DNA from: Anaerotignum neopropionicum
GTDB lineage: Bacteria > Bacillota > Clostridia > Lachnospirales > Anaerotignaceae
Assembly (NCBI RefSeq): GCF_001571775.1
Contig: NZ_LRVM01000006.1
Span: forward strand, 1 to 64,000
Length of the DNA: 64,000 bases
Direction of reading: 5' to 3'
In this document: positions 1-7,310 of the stretch, piece after piece
Numbering within the stretch: position 1 is the stretch's first letter
How the letters are laid out: every line of letters starts with the position of its first letter
Position numbers and translations under genes: made by a program
Notes under the pieces: model-generated
The model's database searches: none
Told to the model about the DNA's origin: nothing
Seen by the model: the letters and a program-made list of their open reading frames with translations, nothing else

Positions 1-56
1 AGATAATCTGGCTACTTTCCGATTTTTTCGAAATCGGCAAACTCTTTTGTCTTTTC

Positions 57-127
57 GCACCTTGCGGTGCTTTGAATTGACTATGGGTTGTGTGTTTGTA
101 TTCTACTGTTTAGTTTTCAAGGATCAA
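57..127 (-). other. rRNA operon leader (processing/antitermination region)
   Basis: Read on the minus strand this stretch contains CCTTGAAAACTAAACAG (about 106-122), the type of conserved segment found in Firmicutes rRNA leaders and 16S-23S spacers. A short hairpin (GCACC/GGTGC, 57-70) follows. A sigma-A promoter lies just upstream, so the 16S rRNA gene is expected to begin beyond the left edge. No mature rRNA sequence is recognisable inside the window, so the identity of the operon is inferred. Confidence 0.6.
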
Positions 128-152
128 TCCACTTTTTTCAGCGGCGAAGATT

Positions 153-181
153 ATCTTACCAAATTCTCTTCGTATTGTCAA
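153..181 (-). promoter_or_regulatory. sigma-A promoter of the rRNA operon
   Basis: On the minus strand: -35 TTGACA (176-181), a 17-nt spacer and -10 TAAGAT (153-158). It lies between the tRNA-Ser(GGA) gene and the rRNA leader, so the rRNA operon has its own start and need not depend on read-through from the tRNA genes. Confidence 0.7.
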
Positions 182-227
182 GCACTTTTTTAACTTTTTT
201 TCGAAATATTTTTTCTTAGAGTTAAAA

Positions 228-318
228 TGGCGGAGAAGGAGGGATTTGAACCCTCGCGCCGCGTTAACGACCTATCCGCTTTCCAGGCGAACCCCTTCAA
301 CCACTTGGGTACTTCTCC
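228..318 (-). tRNA. tRNA-Ser (anticodon GGA)
   Basis: The reverse complement folds as a class II tRNA. The acceptor arms are GGAGAAG/CTTCTCC, the anticodon loop carries GGA, there is a long variable arm, and the T-loop is GGTTCAAATCC. The 3' CCA is encoded (228-230). The long variable arm and anticodon identify serine (UCC/UCU codons). It lies about 40 nt downstream of a second serine tRNA and upstream of the rRNA promoter. Confidence 0.95.
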
Positions 319-360
319 ATAATGATCTCTAGTCAAAAAATGCTTATTCAGTTGTAACAA

Positions 361-446
361 CGGAGAGAGTGGGATTCGAACCCACGGCCCCTTTCGGAGT
401 CACTGGTTTTCAAGACCAGCTCCTTAAACCACTCGGACATCTCTCC
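361..446 (-). tRNA. tRNA-Ser (anticodon TGA)
   Basis: The reverse complement gives acceptor stem GGAGAGA/TCTCTCC, anticodon stem CTGGT/ACCAG with TGA in the loop, a long variable arm typical of serine tRNAs, and T-loop GGTTCGAATCC. The 3' CCA is not encoded: the discriminator G at 361 is followed by TTG. CCA must therefore be added by a nucleotidyltransferase, unlike in the neighbouring serine tRNA. Confidence 0.95.
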
Positions 447-490
447 ATATGGGTTTTCTATCGCTTTTCTTGAGCAGCGAAACCTTTAAT

Positions 491-520
491 ATTATATCCA
501 AGCAACCACCATATTGTCAA
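491..520 (-). promoter_or_regulatory. sigma-A promoter of the serine tRNA genes
   Basis: The minus strand shows a perfect -35 TTGACA (515-520), an 18-nt spacer and a perfect -10 TATAAT (491-496), about 45 nt upstream of tRNA-Ser(TGA). This consensus-level promoter fits a stable RNA gene. Confidence 0.8.
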
Positions 521-866
521 GGACTTTTTTCACTCTTTTTTTACTTTTTCGCCTTCTTTTCTCACGCAAGAGGCGCAGGAATTAATATAACTCAATTTCG
601 TCTTTCTGTCAACCATTTTTTTATGTTTTTTTGTTTTTACGACTTTTTTCACTATATTTTATCTTTTTAAGAATTATTTGCCGACTTACATAAATTTTAG
701 GTTGGCTTTTATATTTTAGGGTGGCTTTTATAATAAATGAATGCTACAATAGTTAAAGTCTACTTATAAATAATTTGGATATAATAGTTTAAACCAATTT
801 CGCTTATATTAATCATAAAAATATTTAACTCAGCTTTAAGTATTTCTGCAAAGGAGAATAAAATCC
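521..866. other. AT-rich divergent intergenic region
   Basis: No gene is supported here. The stretch is very T-rich on the plus strand. It holds a tandem duplication at 694-731 and, just before pepT, a TATAAT (780-785) with no convincing -35, so pepT's promoter is not resolved. Confidence 0.5.
694..731 (+). repeat. tandem 19-bp direct repeat upstream of pepT
   Basis: Two adjacent 19-bp units (694-712 and 713-731), of the form ATTTTAGGTTGGCTTTTAT, differ at one position (T at 702, G at 721). They lie about 135 bp upstream of the pepT start. They could be paired regulator sites or a replication-slippage duplication. Confidence 0.75.
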
Positions 867-2096
867 ATGAAAACAGTTACCGAACGCTTTCTTACCTATG
901 TAAAGCACAATACAACTTCCGATTATAATTCCTATACCTTCCCCAGCACACGCACACAGCTTCATTTTGCCGATTATCTTGCAAAGGAATGCAGAGAGAT
1001 CGGCCTTCTTGATGTTAGTGTAGATCAAAACGGCTATGTAACGGCAACCTTACCAGCAACCGTCGAAAAAGCGCCGGTCATTGGCTTTATTGCCCATATG
1101 GATACCAGCCCTGATGCAAAAGGAGAGAATATCATGCCAAATATTGTTGAACAGTATGATGGCGGAAATATCCCTTTAAATAATGTAAGCATTTCCCCCG
1201 ATGAATTCCCAGTTTTGCAAAACTACATTGGAGATACTTTAATCACTTCCGACGGAACCACCCTTTTGGGTGCTGATGACAAAGCGGGGATTGCAGAAAT
1301 TCTTGCCGCTATGGATTATCTTAAAAACCATCCCGAAATTCCTCACGGCAAAATTCGAATTGCATTTACTCCCGATGAAGAAATCGGTCACGGCGTTGAT
1401 CACTTTAATGTAGAAAGCTTTGGCGCAGATTTTGCGTATACAGTAGACGGAGGCGAATTGGGTGAGCTACAGTATGAAAATTTTAATGCTGCCCGCGCTG
1501 TCATCCATATTAAAGGAAGAAACGTTCACCCTGGCACTGCAAAAAATGTCATGGTAAATGCTGCTCTTTTAGGAACAGAAATTGTCACCTTGCTTCCTGA
1601 AAAAGAAATTCCTTCAAAAACAGAGGGCTACGAAGGCTTTTTTCATCTTTGCTCTTTTGAAGGCACAGTTTCTTCCGCAAACCTTACCTATATAATAAGA
1701 GATTTTGACAGCAGTGCATTTGAGCACCGCAAAAATATGCTGCAAATGATTGTTGACCGAAAGAAAAATCAATATCCAAATGCAATTTCTTTGGATATTC
1801 ATGACGAATATTATAATATGTTTTCTTGCATATCAAAGCATACATCCATTATTGATTTGGCAAAGCAAGCGATGGAAGCCAGCGCAGTCATCCCCATTAC
1901 CAGACCAATTCGCGGCGGCACGGATGGCGCAAGGCTGTCCTATATGTCCCTGCCATGCCCCAATTTATTTACAGGGGGACATAACTTCCACGGCCCCTAT
2001 GAATTTATTCCCGTTTCCTCCATGAATAAAGCCGTAAAAACAATTGTTAAAATTGCGGAGCTTGGACGAACTCTTGACTTTAAAAAAAAGATGTGA
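867..2096 (+). CDS. pepT: Peptidase T (tripeptide aminopeptidase)
   Basis: A 409-residue M20 family zinc aminopeptidase that removes the N-terminal residue from tripeptides in the cytoplasm. The zinc-site motifs read in order: GFIAHMDTSPDA near residue 75, LLGADDKAGIAEI near 135, the catalytic glutamates in FTPDEEIGHG near 170, and the late GGTDGARLS near 350. The length is normal for PepT. The start is supported by AAGGAG at 851-856, 10 nt before ATG. The stop codon lies inside the spacer of the next promoter, so pepT ends exactly where the tyrS transcript starts. It is probably a single-gene unit. Confidence 0.95.
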   Translation: MKTVTERFLTYVKHNTTSDYNSYTFPSTRTQLHFADYLAKECREIGLLDVSVDQNGYVTATLPATVEKAPVIGFIAHMDTSPDAKGENIMPNIVEQYDGGNIPLNNVSISPDEFPVLQNYIGDTLITSDGTTLLGADDKAGIAEILAAMDYLKNHPEIPHGKIRIAFTPDEEIGHGVDHFNVESFGADFAYTVDGGELGELQYENFNAARAVIHIKGRNVHPGTAKNVMVNAALLGTEIVTLLPEKEIPSKTEGYEGFFHLCSFEGTVSSANLTYIIRDFDSSAFEHRKNMLQMIVDRKKNQYPNAISLDIHDEYYNMFSCISKHTSIIDLAKQAMEASAVIPITRPIRGGTDGARLSYMSLPCPNLFTGGHNFHGPYEFIPVSSMNKAVKTIVKIAELGRTLDFKKKM

Positions 2097-2102
2097 TAGA
2101 AT
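2074..2102 (+). promoter_or_regulatory. sigma-A promoter for the tyrS T-box transcript
   Basis: TTGACT (2074-2079), a 17-nt spacer and TAGAAT (2097-2102). The pepT stop codon (2094-2096) falls inside the spacer. The predicted start near 2109 gives a leader beginning at the base of T-box stem I. Confidence 0.7.
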
Positions 2103-2108
2103 ATCGCC

Positions 2109-2354
2109 ATATTTAAATATTAGCGTTGAATGAGTTATATGGGCAAAGCTGGTTACAGCCGCAGAGAGCAGTTTGTTTGGTGAAAAAACTGCAGTACAGT
2201 GTTTGTAAATTACGCCTCATGAGCTTTGTGCAGGAAATGGCACAGCGGTTGCTCACCGTTATTTGAGCCGAAAGATGTTTGTCTTTTTGTATGATAAACA
2301 TAAATTAAGGTGGTACCACGGGTTCTCTCGTCCTTTTGACGATAGAACCCTTTT
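2109..2354 (+). ncRNA. T-box leader (tyrosine) upstream of tyrS
   Basis: A T-box riboswitch senses uncharged tRNA and permits read-through into the synthetase gene. Visible parts: stem I with CAAAGCT near 2139 pairing with AGCTTTG at 2221-2227, the AGAGAG and TTGGTG elements in its upper part, and the conserved T-box TGGTACCACG (2311-2320). The terminator stem is GGGTTCT (2320-2326) with AGAACCC (2344-2350), followed by TTTT. A TAC triplet at 2211-2213 sits on the 3' side of stem I where the specifier is expected, matching tyrosine and tyrS. The exact specifier position was folded by eye. Confidence 0.9.
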
Positions 2355-2416
2355 GTTTTGTCTATAATAATTTAACCAATACGAGAAAAAATGAAAAAAG
2401 GACAAGGAGAATGAAA

Positions 2417-3646
2417 ATGAATGCTTATGAAGTTTTAAAAGAGCGCGGTTTTATTGAGCAATTGACTCATGAAGATGAAATTAAAGCCCTTTTTGAAAAA
2501 GGTGGTGTTACATTCTATATCGGCATTGATCCTACCGCAGACAGCCTCCATGTAGGGCATTTCCTAACCGTAATGGCAATGGCACATATGCAGCAATGCG
2601 GCAATCGCCCCATCTGCTTAATGGGCGGCGGCACAGGGATGATTGGAGATCCTTCGGGGAAAGCTGATATGCGAAAAATGATGACTGTGGAAACCATTGA
2701 CCAAAATGTAGCTTGTATTAAAAACCAGCTCTCTCGTTTTATTAATTTTGACGATGGCAGCGCAATCATTGTGAATAATGCTGACTGGCTGAGAAATTTG
2801 AATTACATCGAATTCCTTCGTGATGTCGGCGTTCATTTTACTGTAAATCGTATGCTGGCAGCAGATTGCTTCAAAACCCGTATGGATAAGGAAGCAGGTC
2901 TTTCATTTTTAGAATTTAACTATATGATTATGCAGGGCTATGATTTCTTAGAGCTATACAACCGTCATAATTGCATCATGCAGCTAGGCGGCAGCGATCA
3001 ATGGTCCAATATTCTTGCAGGTGTTAGACTAATTCGTAGCAAATTAGGTAAATCCGCATACGGTATGACCTTCAAGCTTCTCACAAACAGCGATGGCGTG
3101 AAAATGGGCAAAACCGTTGGCGGTGCCGTTTGGTTAGATCCCAAAAAAACAACTCCCTACGATTTTTACCAATACTGGAGAAATGTAGGCGATAAAGATG
3201 TTGAGAAATGCTTGGCTTTACTCACCTTCCTCCCCATGGATGAAGTACGCCGTTTGGGCGCATTACAAGATAGTGAAATCAATCAGGCAAAGGAAGTTCT
3301 GGCATTTGAATTAACAAAAATCGTTCACGGTGAAGTCGAAGCAACAAAGGCGCAGGAAGCTGCACGGGCTCTTTTTGGAAAAGGAGCAATTGCCGGCTCC
3401 GTACCCACAACTGAATTGCCAGCCGCAGATCTTGCCGATGGTATGGATATTCTAACCCTTCTTACCACAATCGGCGTTGTCCCTTCTCGTTCTGAAGGAA
3501 GACGGGCTGTACAGCAAGGCGGTGTAAAAATAGGGGAACAGCCCGTAAGTGACGCTGAATTTAAAATCACTGCGAATCTGTTTACCGATGGCAAGCTTTT
3601 AGTGCAGAAGGGTAAAAAAACCTTCCATAATGTTGTTTTAAAATAA
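2417..3646 (+). CDS. tyrS: Tyrosyl-tRNA synthetase
   Basis: A 409-residue class I synthetase (TyrRS, bacterial type) that charges tRNA-Tyr. The HIGH-type motif appears as HVGH near residue 45, the KMSKS-type loop as KMGKT near 230, and a C-terminal S4-like RNA-binding domain covers the last ~70 residues. The frame is open upstream into the T-box terminator. I placed the start at the ATG at 2417 because AAGGAG (2404-2409) is 7 nt before it; the ATG at 2411 is only 1 nt from that site. A terminator follows 120 bp after the stop. Control is by the T-box leader. Confidence 0.95.
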   Translation: MNAYEVLKERGFIEQLTHEDEIKALFEKGGVTFYIGIDPTADSLHVGHFLTVMAMAHMQQCGNRPICLMGGGTGMIGDPSGKADMRKMMTVETIDQNVACIKNQLSRFINFDDGSAIIVNNADWLRNLNYIEFLRDVGVHFTVNRMLAADCFKTRMDKEAGLSFLEFNYMIMQGYDFLELYNRHNCIMQLGGSDQWSNILAGVRLIRSKLGKSAYGMTFKLLTNSDGVKMGKTVGGAVWLDPKKTTPYDFYQYWRNVGDKDVEKCLALLTFLPMDEVRRLGALQDSEINQAKEVLAFELTKIVHGEVEATKAQEAARALFGKGAIAGSVPTTELPAADLADGMDILTLLTTIGVVPSRSEGRRAVQQGGVKIGEQPVSDAEFKITANLFTDGKLLVQKGKKTFHNVVLK

Positions 3647-3762
3647 TTATCACATTTGTCGTTTTCAGCATTGCACATTATTATCAATATTTGCAATGCG
3701 TCAGAACCAACACGCAGACTAAAAATTTTATTAACCTTCCATGTATTGTCTAAACAATATTT

Positions 3763-3790
3763 AAGGAGTTGTCTTCGGCAACTCCTTTTT
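3763..3790 (+). terminator. rho-independent terminator of tyrS
   Basis: The stem AAGGAGTTG/CAACTCCTT with loop TCTTCGG is followed by a run of T. The rest of the 3647-4110 interval is AT-rich with no supported gene apart from the promoter of the next gene. Confidence 0.85.
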
Positions 3791-4002
3791 CTCTCCTCAA
3801 CCGTTCCTCTTTATTAAATAAGCTTCAAAGCTTAATCCACCATATCAATTTAGCCAATGAGTTTTTAAAAATTACTTACTCAATATTACTCCCATAAGAA
3901 ACACTTCTTTTCCTTCTTGGATTTTTTTAGAAAACCCCTATGCCGGACGTAAATTGTCCCACTATTTTCAGTAATTTGTCACAAAAAAACTATGGAATTA
4001 TC

Positions 4003-4031
4003 TTGATTTTCCCAACAAATGGCATTATACT
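4003..4031 (+). promoter_or_regulatory. sigma-A promoter of the DJ-1/PfpI gene
   Basis: TTGATT (4003-4008), a 17-nt spacer and TATACT (4026-4031), about 80 nt before the start codon. Confidence 0.65.
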
Positions 4032-4110
4032 TTTAAGTATACATTATAATTTTTCCCAAAGGTAAGTACAGCGATTATGCTGTTCAAATAAAACAAAGGA
4101 GGAATTTATT

Positions 4111-4689
4111 ATGGCAAAAAAAGTATTAATGTTAGTAGGCGACTTTACTGAGGATTATGAAACCATGGTACCCTTTCAGACCTTGCAGGTTTTAGGCTAT
4201 CAGGTCGATGCTGTATGCCCCGAAAAAAAAGCAGGTGATATCATTCGCACAGCAGTCCATGATTTTGAAGGCGATCAAACTTATTCTGAAAAAAGAGGTC
4301 ATAACTTCGCAATAAATGCAGATTTTGACGCAGTAGATACATCCGATTATGCAGGGTTATTTATCACAGGCGGTCGTTCTCCCGAATACTTGAGATTATA
4401 TCCTCGCGTAATTGAAATTGTTCAGGAATTTTTTGCAGCAAATAAACCCGTAGCAGCAATTTGCCATGGTCCTCAACTGTTGACAACAGCCAATGTGTTA
4501 AAAGGCAAAAAAGCCACTGCATATCCCGCTGTTGGCCCAGATATTAATTTAGCAGGTGGCGAATACATCGCAGTTGATGTTGATAAAGCCGTTGTTGATG
4601 GCAATCTGGTAACCTCCCCCGCTTGGCCTGGGGATACAGCAATTTTAATTGAATTTGCTAAACTGTTGGGCGCAAAAATAGAAATTTAA
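4111..4689 (+). CDS. DJ-1/PfpI family protein
   Basis: A 192-residue protein of the DJ-1/PfpI (class I glutamine amidotransferase-like) superfamily, which includes deglycases, chaperones and intracellular proteases. The nucleophile elbow is visible as [10 protein letters not shown], with Cys118 and His119, and an acidic residue in the N-terminal DFTEDYE segment is where the family's conserved Glu/Asp lies. AAAGGAGG precedes ATG by about 8 nt. It is monocistronic, with its own promoter and terminator. The family is clear but the substrate is not; oxidative or carbonyl stress protection is the usual role and is only inferred here. Confidence 0.85.
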   Translation: MAKKVLMLVGDFTEDYETMVPFQTLQVLGYQVDAVCPEKKAGDIIRTAVHDFEGDQTYSEKRGHNFAINADFDAVDTSDYAGLFITGGRSPEYLRLYPRVIEIVQEFFAANKPVAAICHGPQLLTTANVLKGKKATAYPAVGPDINLAGGEYIAVDVDKAVVDGNLVTSPAWPGDTAILIEFAKLLGAKIEI

Positions 4690-4709
4690 TCTTTCCTTGC
4701 AAAAAATTA

Positions 4710-4745
4710 CCCTCCATGGTTCTTAAGCCATGGGGGGATTTTTTT
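4710..4745 (+). terminator. terminator of the DJ-1/PfpI gene
   Basis: The stem CCCTCCATGG/CCATGGGGGG (4710-4719, 4728-4737) is followed by ATTTTTTT. It ends about 22 bp before the first hairpin of the repeat block. Confidence 0.85.
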
Positions 4746-4767
4746 CTCAAGGAGAAGCTAAAACAAA

Positions 4768-5042
4768 AAACCGCCTTTTGGCGGCCTCAGACTGTCGAAA
4801 AACCTTGGGTGATGACCTCTCACTGCCCAAGATCGGGCAGACAGCGAAGCTGGCTTTTGCGTAGCAAAAGTGATGACCCAAACCCACTTGCTTTTTGAAA
4901 AAAGCAAGTCCAAAAGCTTCTATGGAACCCACATTTTACGCGGGCTCAGGTGGGTCAAGGGTGAAACCCTTGTGGGTGTTTGAGGGCAAAGCCCTCAAGG
5001 TTTTGCCTTTGTCTACGTTCTGAAACCGCCTTTCGGCGGCCT
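4768..5042. repeat. family A hairpin-rich intergenic repeat, copy 1
   Basis: A non-coding block bounded by two near-identical 20-bp sequences (4768-4787 and 5023-5042, one mismatch), each a CCGCC/GGCGG hairpin. Read on the minus strand both can serve as xerD terminators; the distal one has the better T run. Between them are consecutive short-loop hairpins: CTTGCTTTTT/AAAAGCAAG near 4888, AAGGGT/ACCCTT near 4957, and TTGAGGGC/GCCCTCAA near 4979. The same modules recur near 57.6 kb, 46.2 kb and partly 15.4 kb. No coding function is supported. Confidence 0.75.
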
Positions 5043-5052
5043 ATCATTCTTC

Positions 5053-5937
5053 TTAAGCTCTGGGATGAGCCTTTGCATATACATTTTTTAATTTTTGATT
5101 TGTCAGTTTAATATAAATTTGAGTTGTAGAAATATCCGAATGCCCCAGCATCTCCTGCACCGACTTCAAATCAGCACCGTTTTCAATCAGATGCGCAGCA
5201 AAAGAATGCCTAAGCATATGGGGCGTAATGTCTTCATTGATTCCCGCTTTTTTTGCGTAACATTTTATGATTTTCCAAAGCCCCTGTCTGGTCATAGGTC
5301 TTCCGTTGCAATTGACAAAAAGCATTTGCTCATCCTCTGCCAAAATCAAGTCATTACGGCCCTTCTCAATATATTTTTTCACCGCTGTTTTCGCTTGGCT
5401 TCCAATGGGAATAATCCGATTCTTCCGCTCTGATCCACAATGAATATATTCCAATGTCAGGTTTACATCGGAAACCTTTAAAGAGATCAATTCAGAAACT
5501 CGAATCCCCGTGGCATACAATAATTCCAGCATCGCCCTATCTCTTATTCCTTTTGGATCCATAGTTTGCGGTTGTTCCAGCAAACGTTCCACCTTGTCCA
5601 AAGAAAGAATCCCCGGCATTTTCTTCTCAATCTTTGGTGATTCCAAATTTAAAGCCGGATTTTCCAAAACTGCTCCCTCTTTCATGAGGAAATTATAGAA
5701 AGCCCGTATTGAGGCAATATTCCTGGATACTGTTGCCCCTGCTTTCTTTTGATTTTGCAACTCATAAATATATGCCACAATGTTAGTATAATTGACTTTC
5801 ACTGCATCACTTACACCACAAGTCTGTAAATATCGGTTAAATCCTTTTAAATCTCTCATATAAGAAAGCACCGTATTTTCAGATGAATGTTTATCATTTC
5901 GAAGGTAGCTTACAAATTCATTAACCGCTCTTTCCAT
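5053..5937 (-). CDS. xerD: Tyrosine recombinase XerD
   Basis: A 294-residue site-specific recombinase that, with a XerC partner, resolves chromosome dimers at dif. The N-terminal SAM-like DNA-binding domain spans about residues 1-95. The catalytic domain has the full set R146 (ATGIRVSEL), K172, H240 and R243 (HMLRHSFAAHL), H266 (LGHSDISTTQ) and Tyr275. Length is standard. It follows spoIIM and nudF, the gene order of Bacillus around its xerD (ripX), which favours XerD over XerC or an integrase. It has its own promoter at 5969-5997. Confidence 0.92.
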   Translation of the reverse strand: MERAVNEFVSYLRNDKHSSENTVLSYMRDLKGFNRYLQTCGVSDAVKVNYTNIVAYIYELQNQKKAGATVSRNIASIRAFYNFLMKEGAVLENPALNLESPKIEKKMPGILSLDKVERLLEQPQTMDPKGIRDRAMLELLYATGIRVSELISLKVSDVNLTLEYIHCGSERKNRIIPIGSQAKTAVKKYIEKGRNDLILAEDEQMLFVNCNGRPMTRQGLWKIIKCYAKKAGINEDITPHMLRHSFAAHLIENGADLKSVQEMLGHSDISTTQIYIKLTNQKLKNVYAKAHPRA

Positions 5938-5968
5938 ACCAAAGACCCCTTTTTTTCATGTATATTTA

Positions 5969-5997
5969 ATTATACTTAGTTTCCCAAGGGTTGTCAC
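5969..5997 (-). promoter_or_regulatory. sigma-A promoter of xerD
   Basis: Minus strand: GTGACA (5992-5997), a 17-nt spacer and a perfect TATAAT (5969-5974), 32 nt before the xerD start. This separates xerD from the sporulation gene spoIIM. Confidence 0.7.
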
Positions 5998-6093
5998 TAT
6001 TTTTTGTAAAAAAAACCAATTATCGTCATTTTGAATGCCTGTAATTCAATTTAACCCCTAAAAAACAAGAAAAATAGTAATTTCGCCGAATCT

Positions 6094-6669
6094 TTATAAT
6101 GGGTATAAAGCCACCTCAATCCCCGCCCCAATTGCAACAAAAACAATGGAAGCCAGAAATATAATGCAGTATTCCGTTTGTTTCCGCCTGCGTTCTCGCT
6201 TTAGCCCTCGTTTTCCATTCCCATCATTCCAAGTCAAAAGATAATAAATTGCCGCACACATTATAAATATATACGCAGGAATCAAAATAATGTTTTGTGG
6301 TAAAATTCCGAACATAGCACCCCATACACCCTTAACACCATAAGTAACCATCATCATAGCTGAAGCGAATCCCAAAGAGATGCTTCTAAGTAGAAACGCC
6401 ATGCCGGAAAGAAATAACCCAAGCTGTAGCCAACCTCCCAGCCAAATTATAATATCATACTTCAGATATTTCCAAAAAATCGCTGTAAAGCTGCCTGACT
6501 GCTGTGCTTGTGCGCCGCTCTTCATCCATAAAATCAATTCCGATTTGGCATTTGGTCCCATCAAATTCGCCGCAATCGCGCCCCCCATCACACCGACCAA
6601 AAAAGAAAGACAAACGATAATAATTATCTTTTGTCCTCTTTTATCCAACCATTTATTCCGTTTTACCAT
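6094..6669 (-). CDS. spoIIM: Stage II sporulation protein M
   Basis: SpoIIM is the membrane scaffold of the SpoIID-SpoIIM-SpoIIP complex that remodels septal peptidoglycan during forespore engulfment. This 191-residue protein has about five hydrophobic segments, with the first near residues 14-34, and a basic patch before the last. I prefer the ATG at 6669 because AAAGGGGG sits about 9 nt upstream; the ATG at 6678 abuts that site. It lies between nudF and xerD as in Bacillus. No clear vegetative promoter is seen, which fits mother-cell sigma control. Confidence 0.88.
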   Translation of the reverse strand: MVKRNKWLDKRGQKIIIIVCLSFLVGVMGGAIAANLMGPNAKSELILWMKSGAQAQQSGSFTAIFWKYLKYDIIIWLGGWLQLGLFLSGMAFLLRSISLGFASAMMMVTYGVKGVWGAMFGILPQNIILIPAYIFIMCAAIYYLLTWNDGNGKRGLKRERRRKQTEYCIIFLASIVFVAIGAGIEVALYPL

Positions 6670-6722
6670 AATAGCCATCCCCCTTTCGCAATCCTCTGCT
6701 AACAGGATATGGCTCGTCTTGC

Positions 6723-7253
6723 TTAAATATGCTTGCTTTTATACGCAAACAACGCAGCAATTGTCTTTCCGTCTTTAATTTCACCCTTAGAAATCATTTC
6801 CAATGCCTCATCCAAGGTATAGCTTTCCAGTTCAATAAATTCATCTGCATCAAGCTTTTGACAGCCTTCAGATAATTCAAAAGCAAAATAAATCGAAATC
6901 TTTTCTGTGCAAAAACCAACGGAAGGATACATCTCACAAAGAAATTCCAGCCGCCCGGCTTTTTTGCCCGTTTCTTCTTCTAATTCTCTTTTCACGCATG
7001 CCTCGCATAACTCTGCATTATCTAAAACGCCCGCAGGAATTTCCAATAACATTTCACCAAAAGCATGGCGATACTGACGAACAAAAAGTATCTTCCCGTC
7101 GTCCAAAACCGGCAATACAGCAGCTGCATCTTTTTCTCTGATTACAGTTTCACGGAATGCAACCTTGCCATCTGGCATCTCTATCTGATCAACCGTAGCT
7201 CGCACAATTTTACCCTTATACGTTTCCTTGCTTTCCAACACCCTATAGCTCAC
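6723..7253 (-). CDS. nudF: ADP-ribose pyrophosphatase (Nudix)
   Basis: A 176-residue Nudix hydrolase that cleaves ADP-ribose to AMP and ribose 5-phosphate. The Nudix box is seen as GVLDNAELCEACVKRELEEE followed by TG, with the GX5EX7REUXEE spacing intact. The upstream IPAG and the QYRHAFGEMLLE segment are typical of the ADPRase subfamily. I chose the GTG at 7253, which has AAAGAGGTG 5-6 nt upstream; an in-frame TTG at 7274 has no ribosome site. It sits upstream of spoIIM, as in Bacillus. Confidence 0.85.
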   Translation of the reverse strand: MSYRVLESKETYKGKIVRATVDQIEMPDGKVAFRETVIREKDAAAVLPVLDDGKILFVRQYRHAFGEMLLEIPAGVLDNAELCEACVKRELEEETGKKAGRLEFLCEMYPSVGFCTEKISIYFAFELSEGCQKLDADEFIELESYTLDEALEMISKGEIKDGKTIAALFAYKSKHI

Positions 7254-7310
7254 AAAAATCACCTCTTTGTGCAAAAAGAGGCCGATGAAAACCGCCTCCT
7301 TCGCAAAATC

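Noticed and set aside
449-670. 73-codon plus-strand open frame near the tRNA genes
   Set aside because: Phe-rich translation of a T-rich region overlapping the tRNA promoter; no ribosome site.
4716-4932. Short open frames on both strands over the family A repeat
   Set aside because: They run through terminator and hairpin modules and are a by-product of the repeat sequence.
5053-5937. xerD considered as a prophage or element integrase
   Set aside because: Full XerD length, Bacillus-like neighbours (spoIIM, nudF), and no att site or cargo genes nearby.
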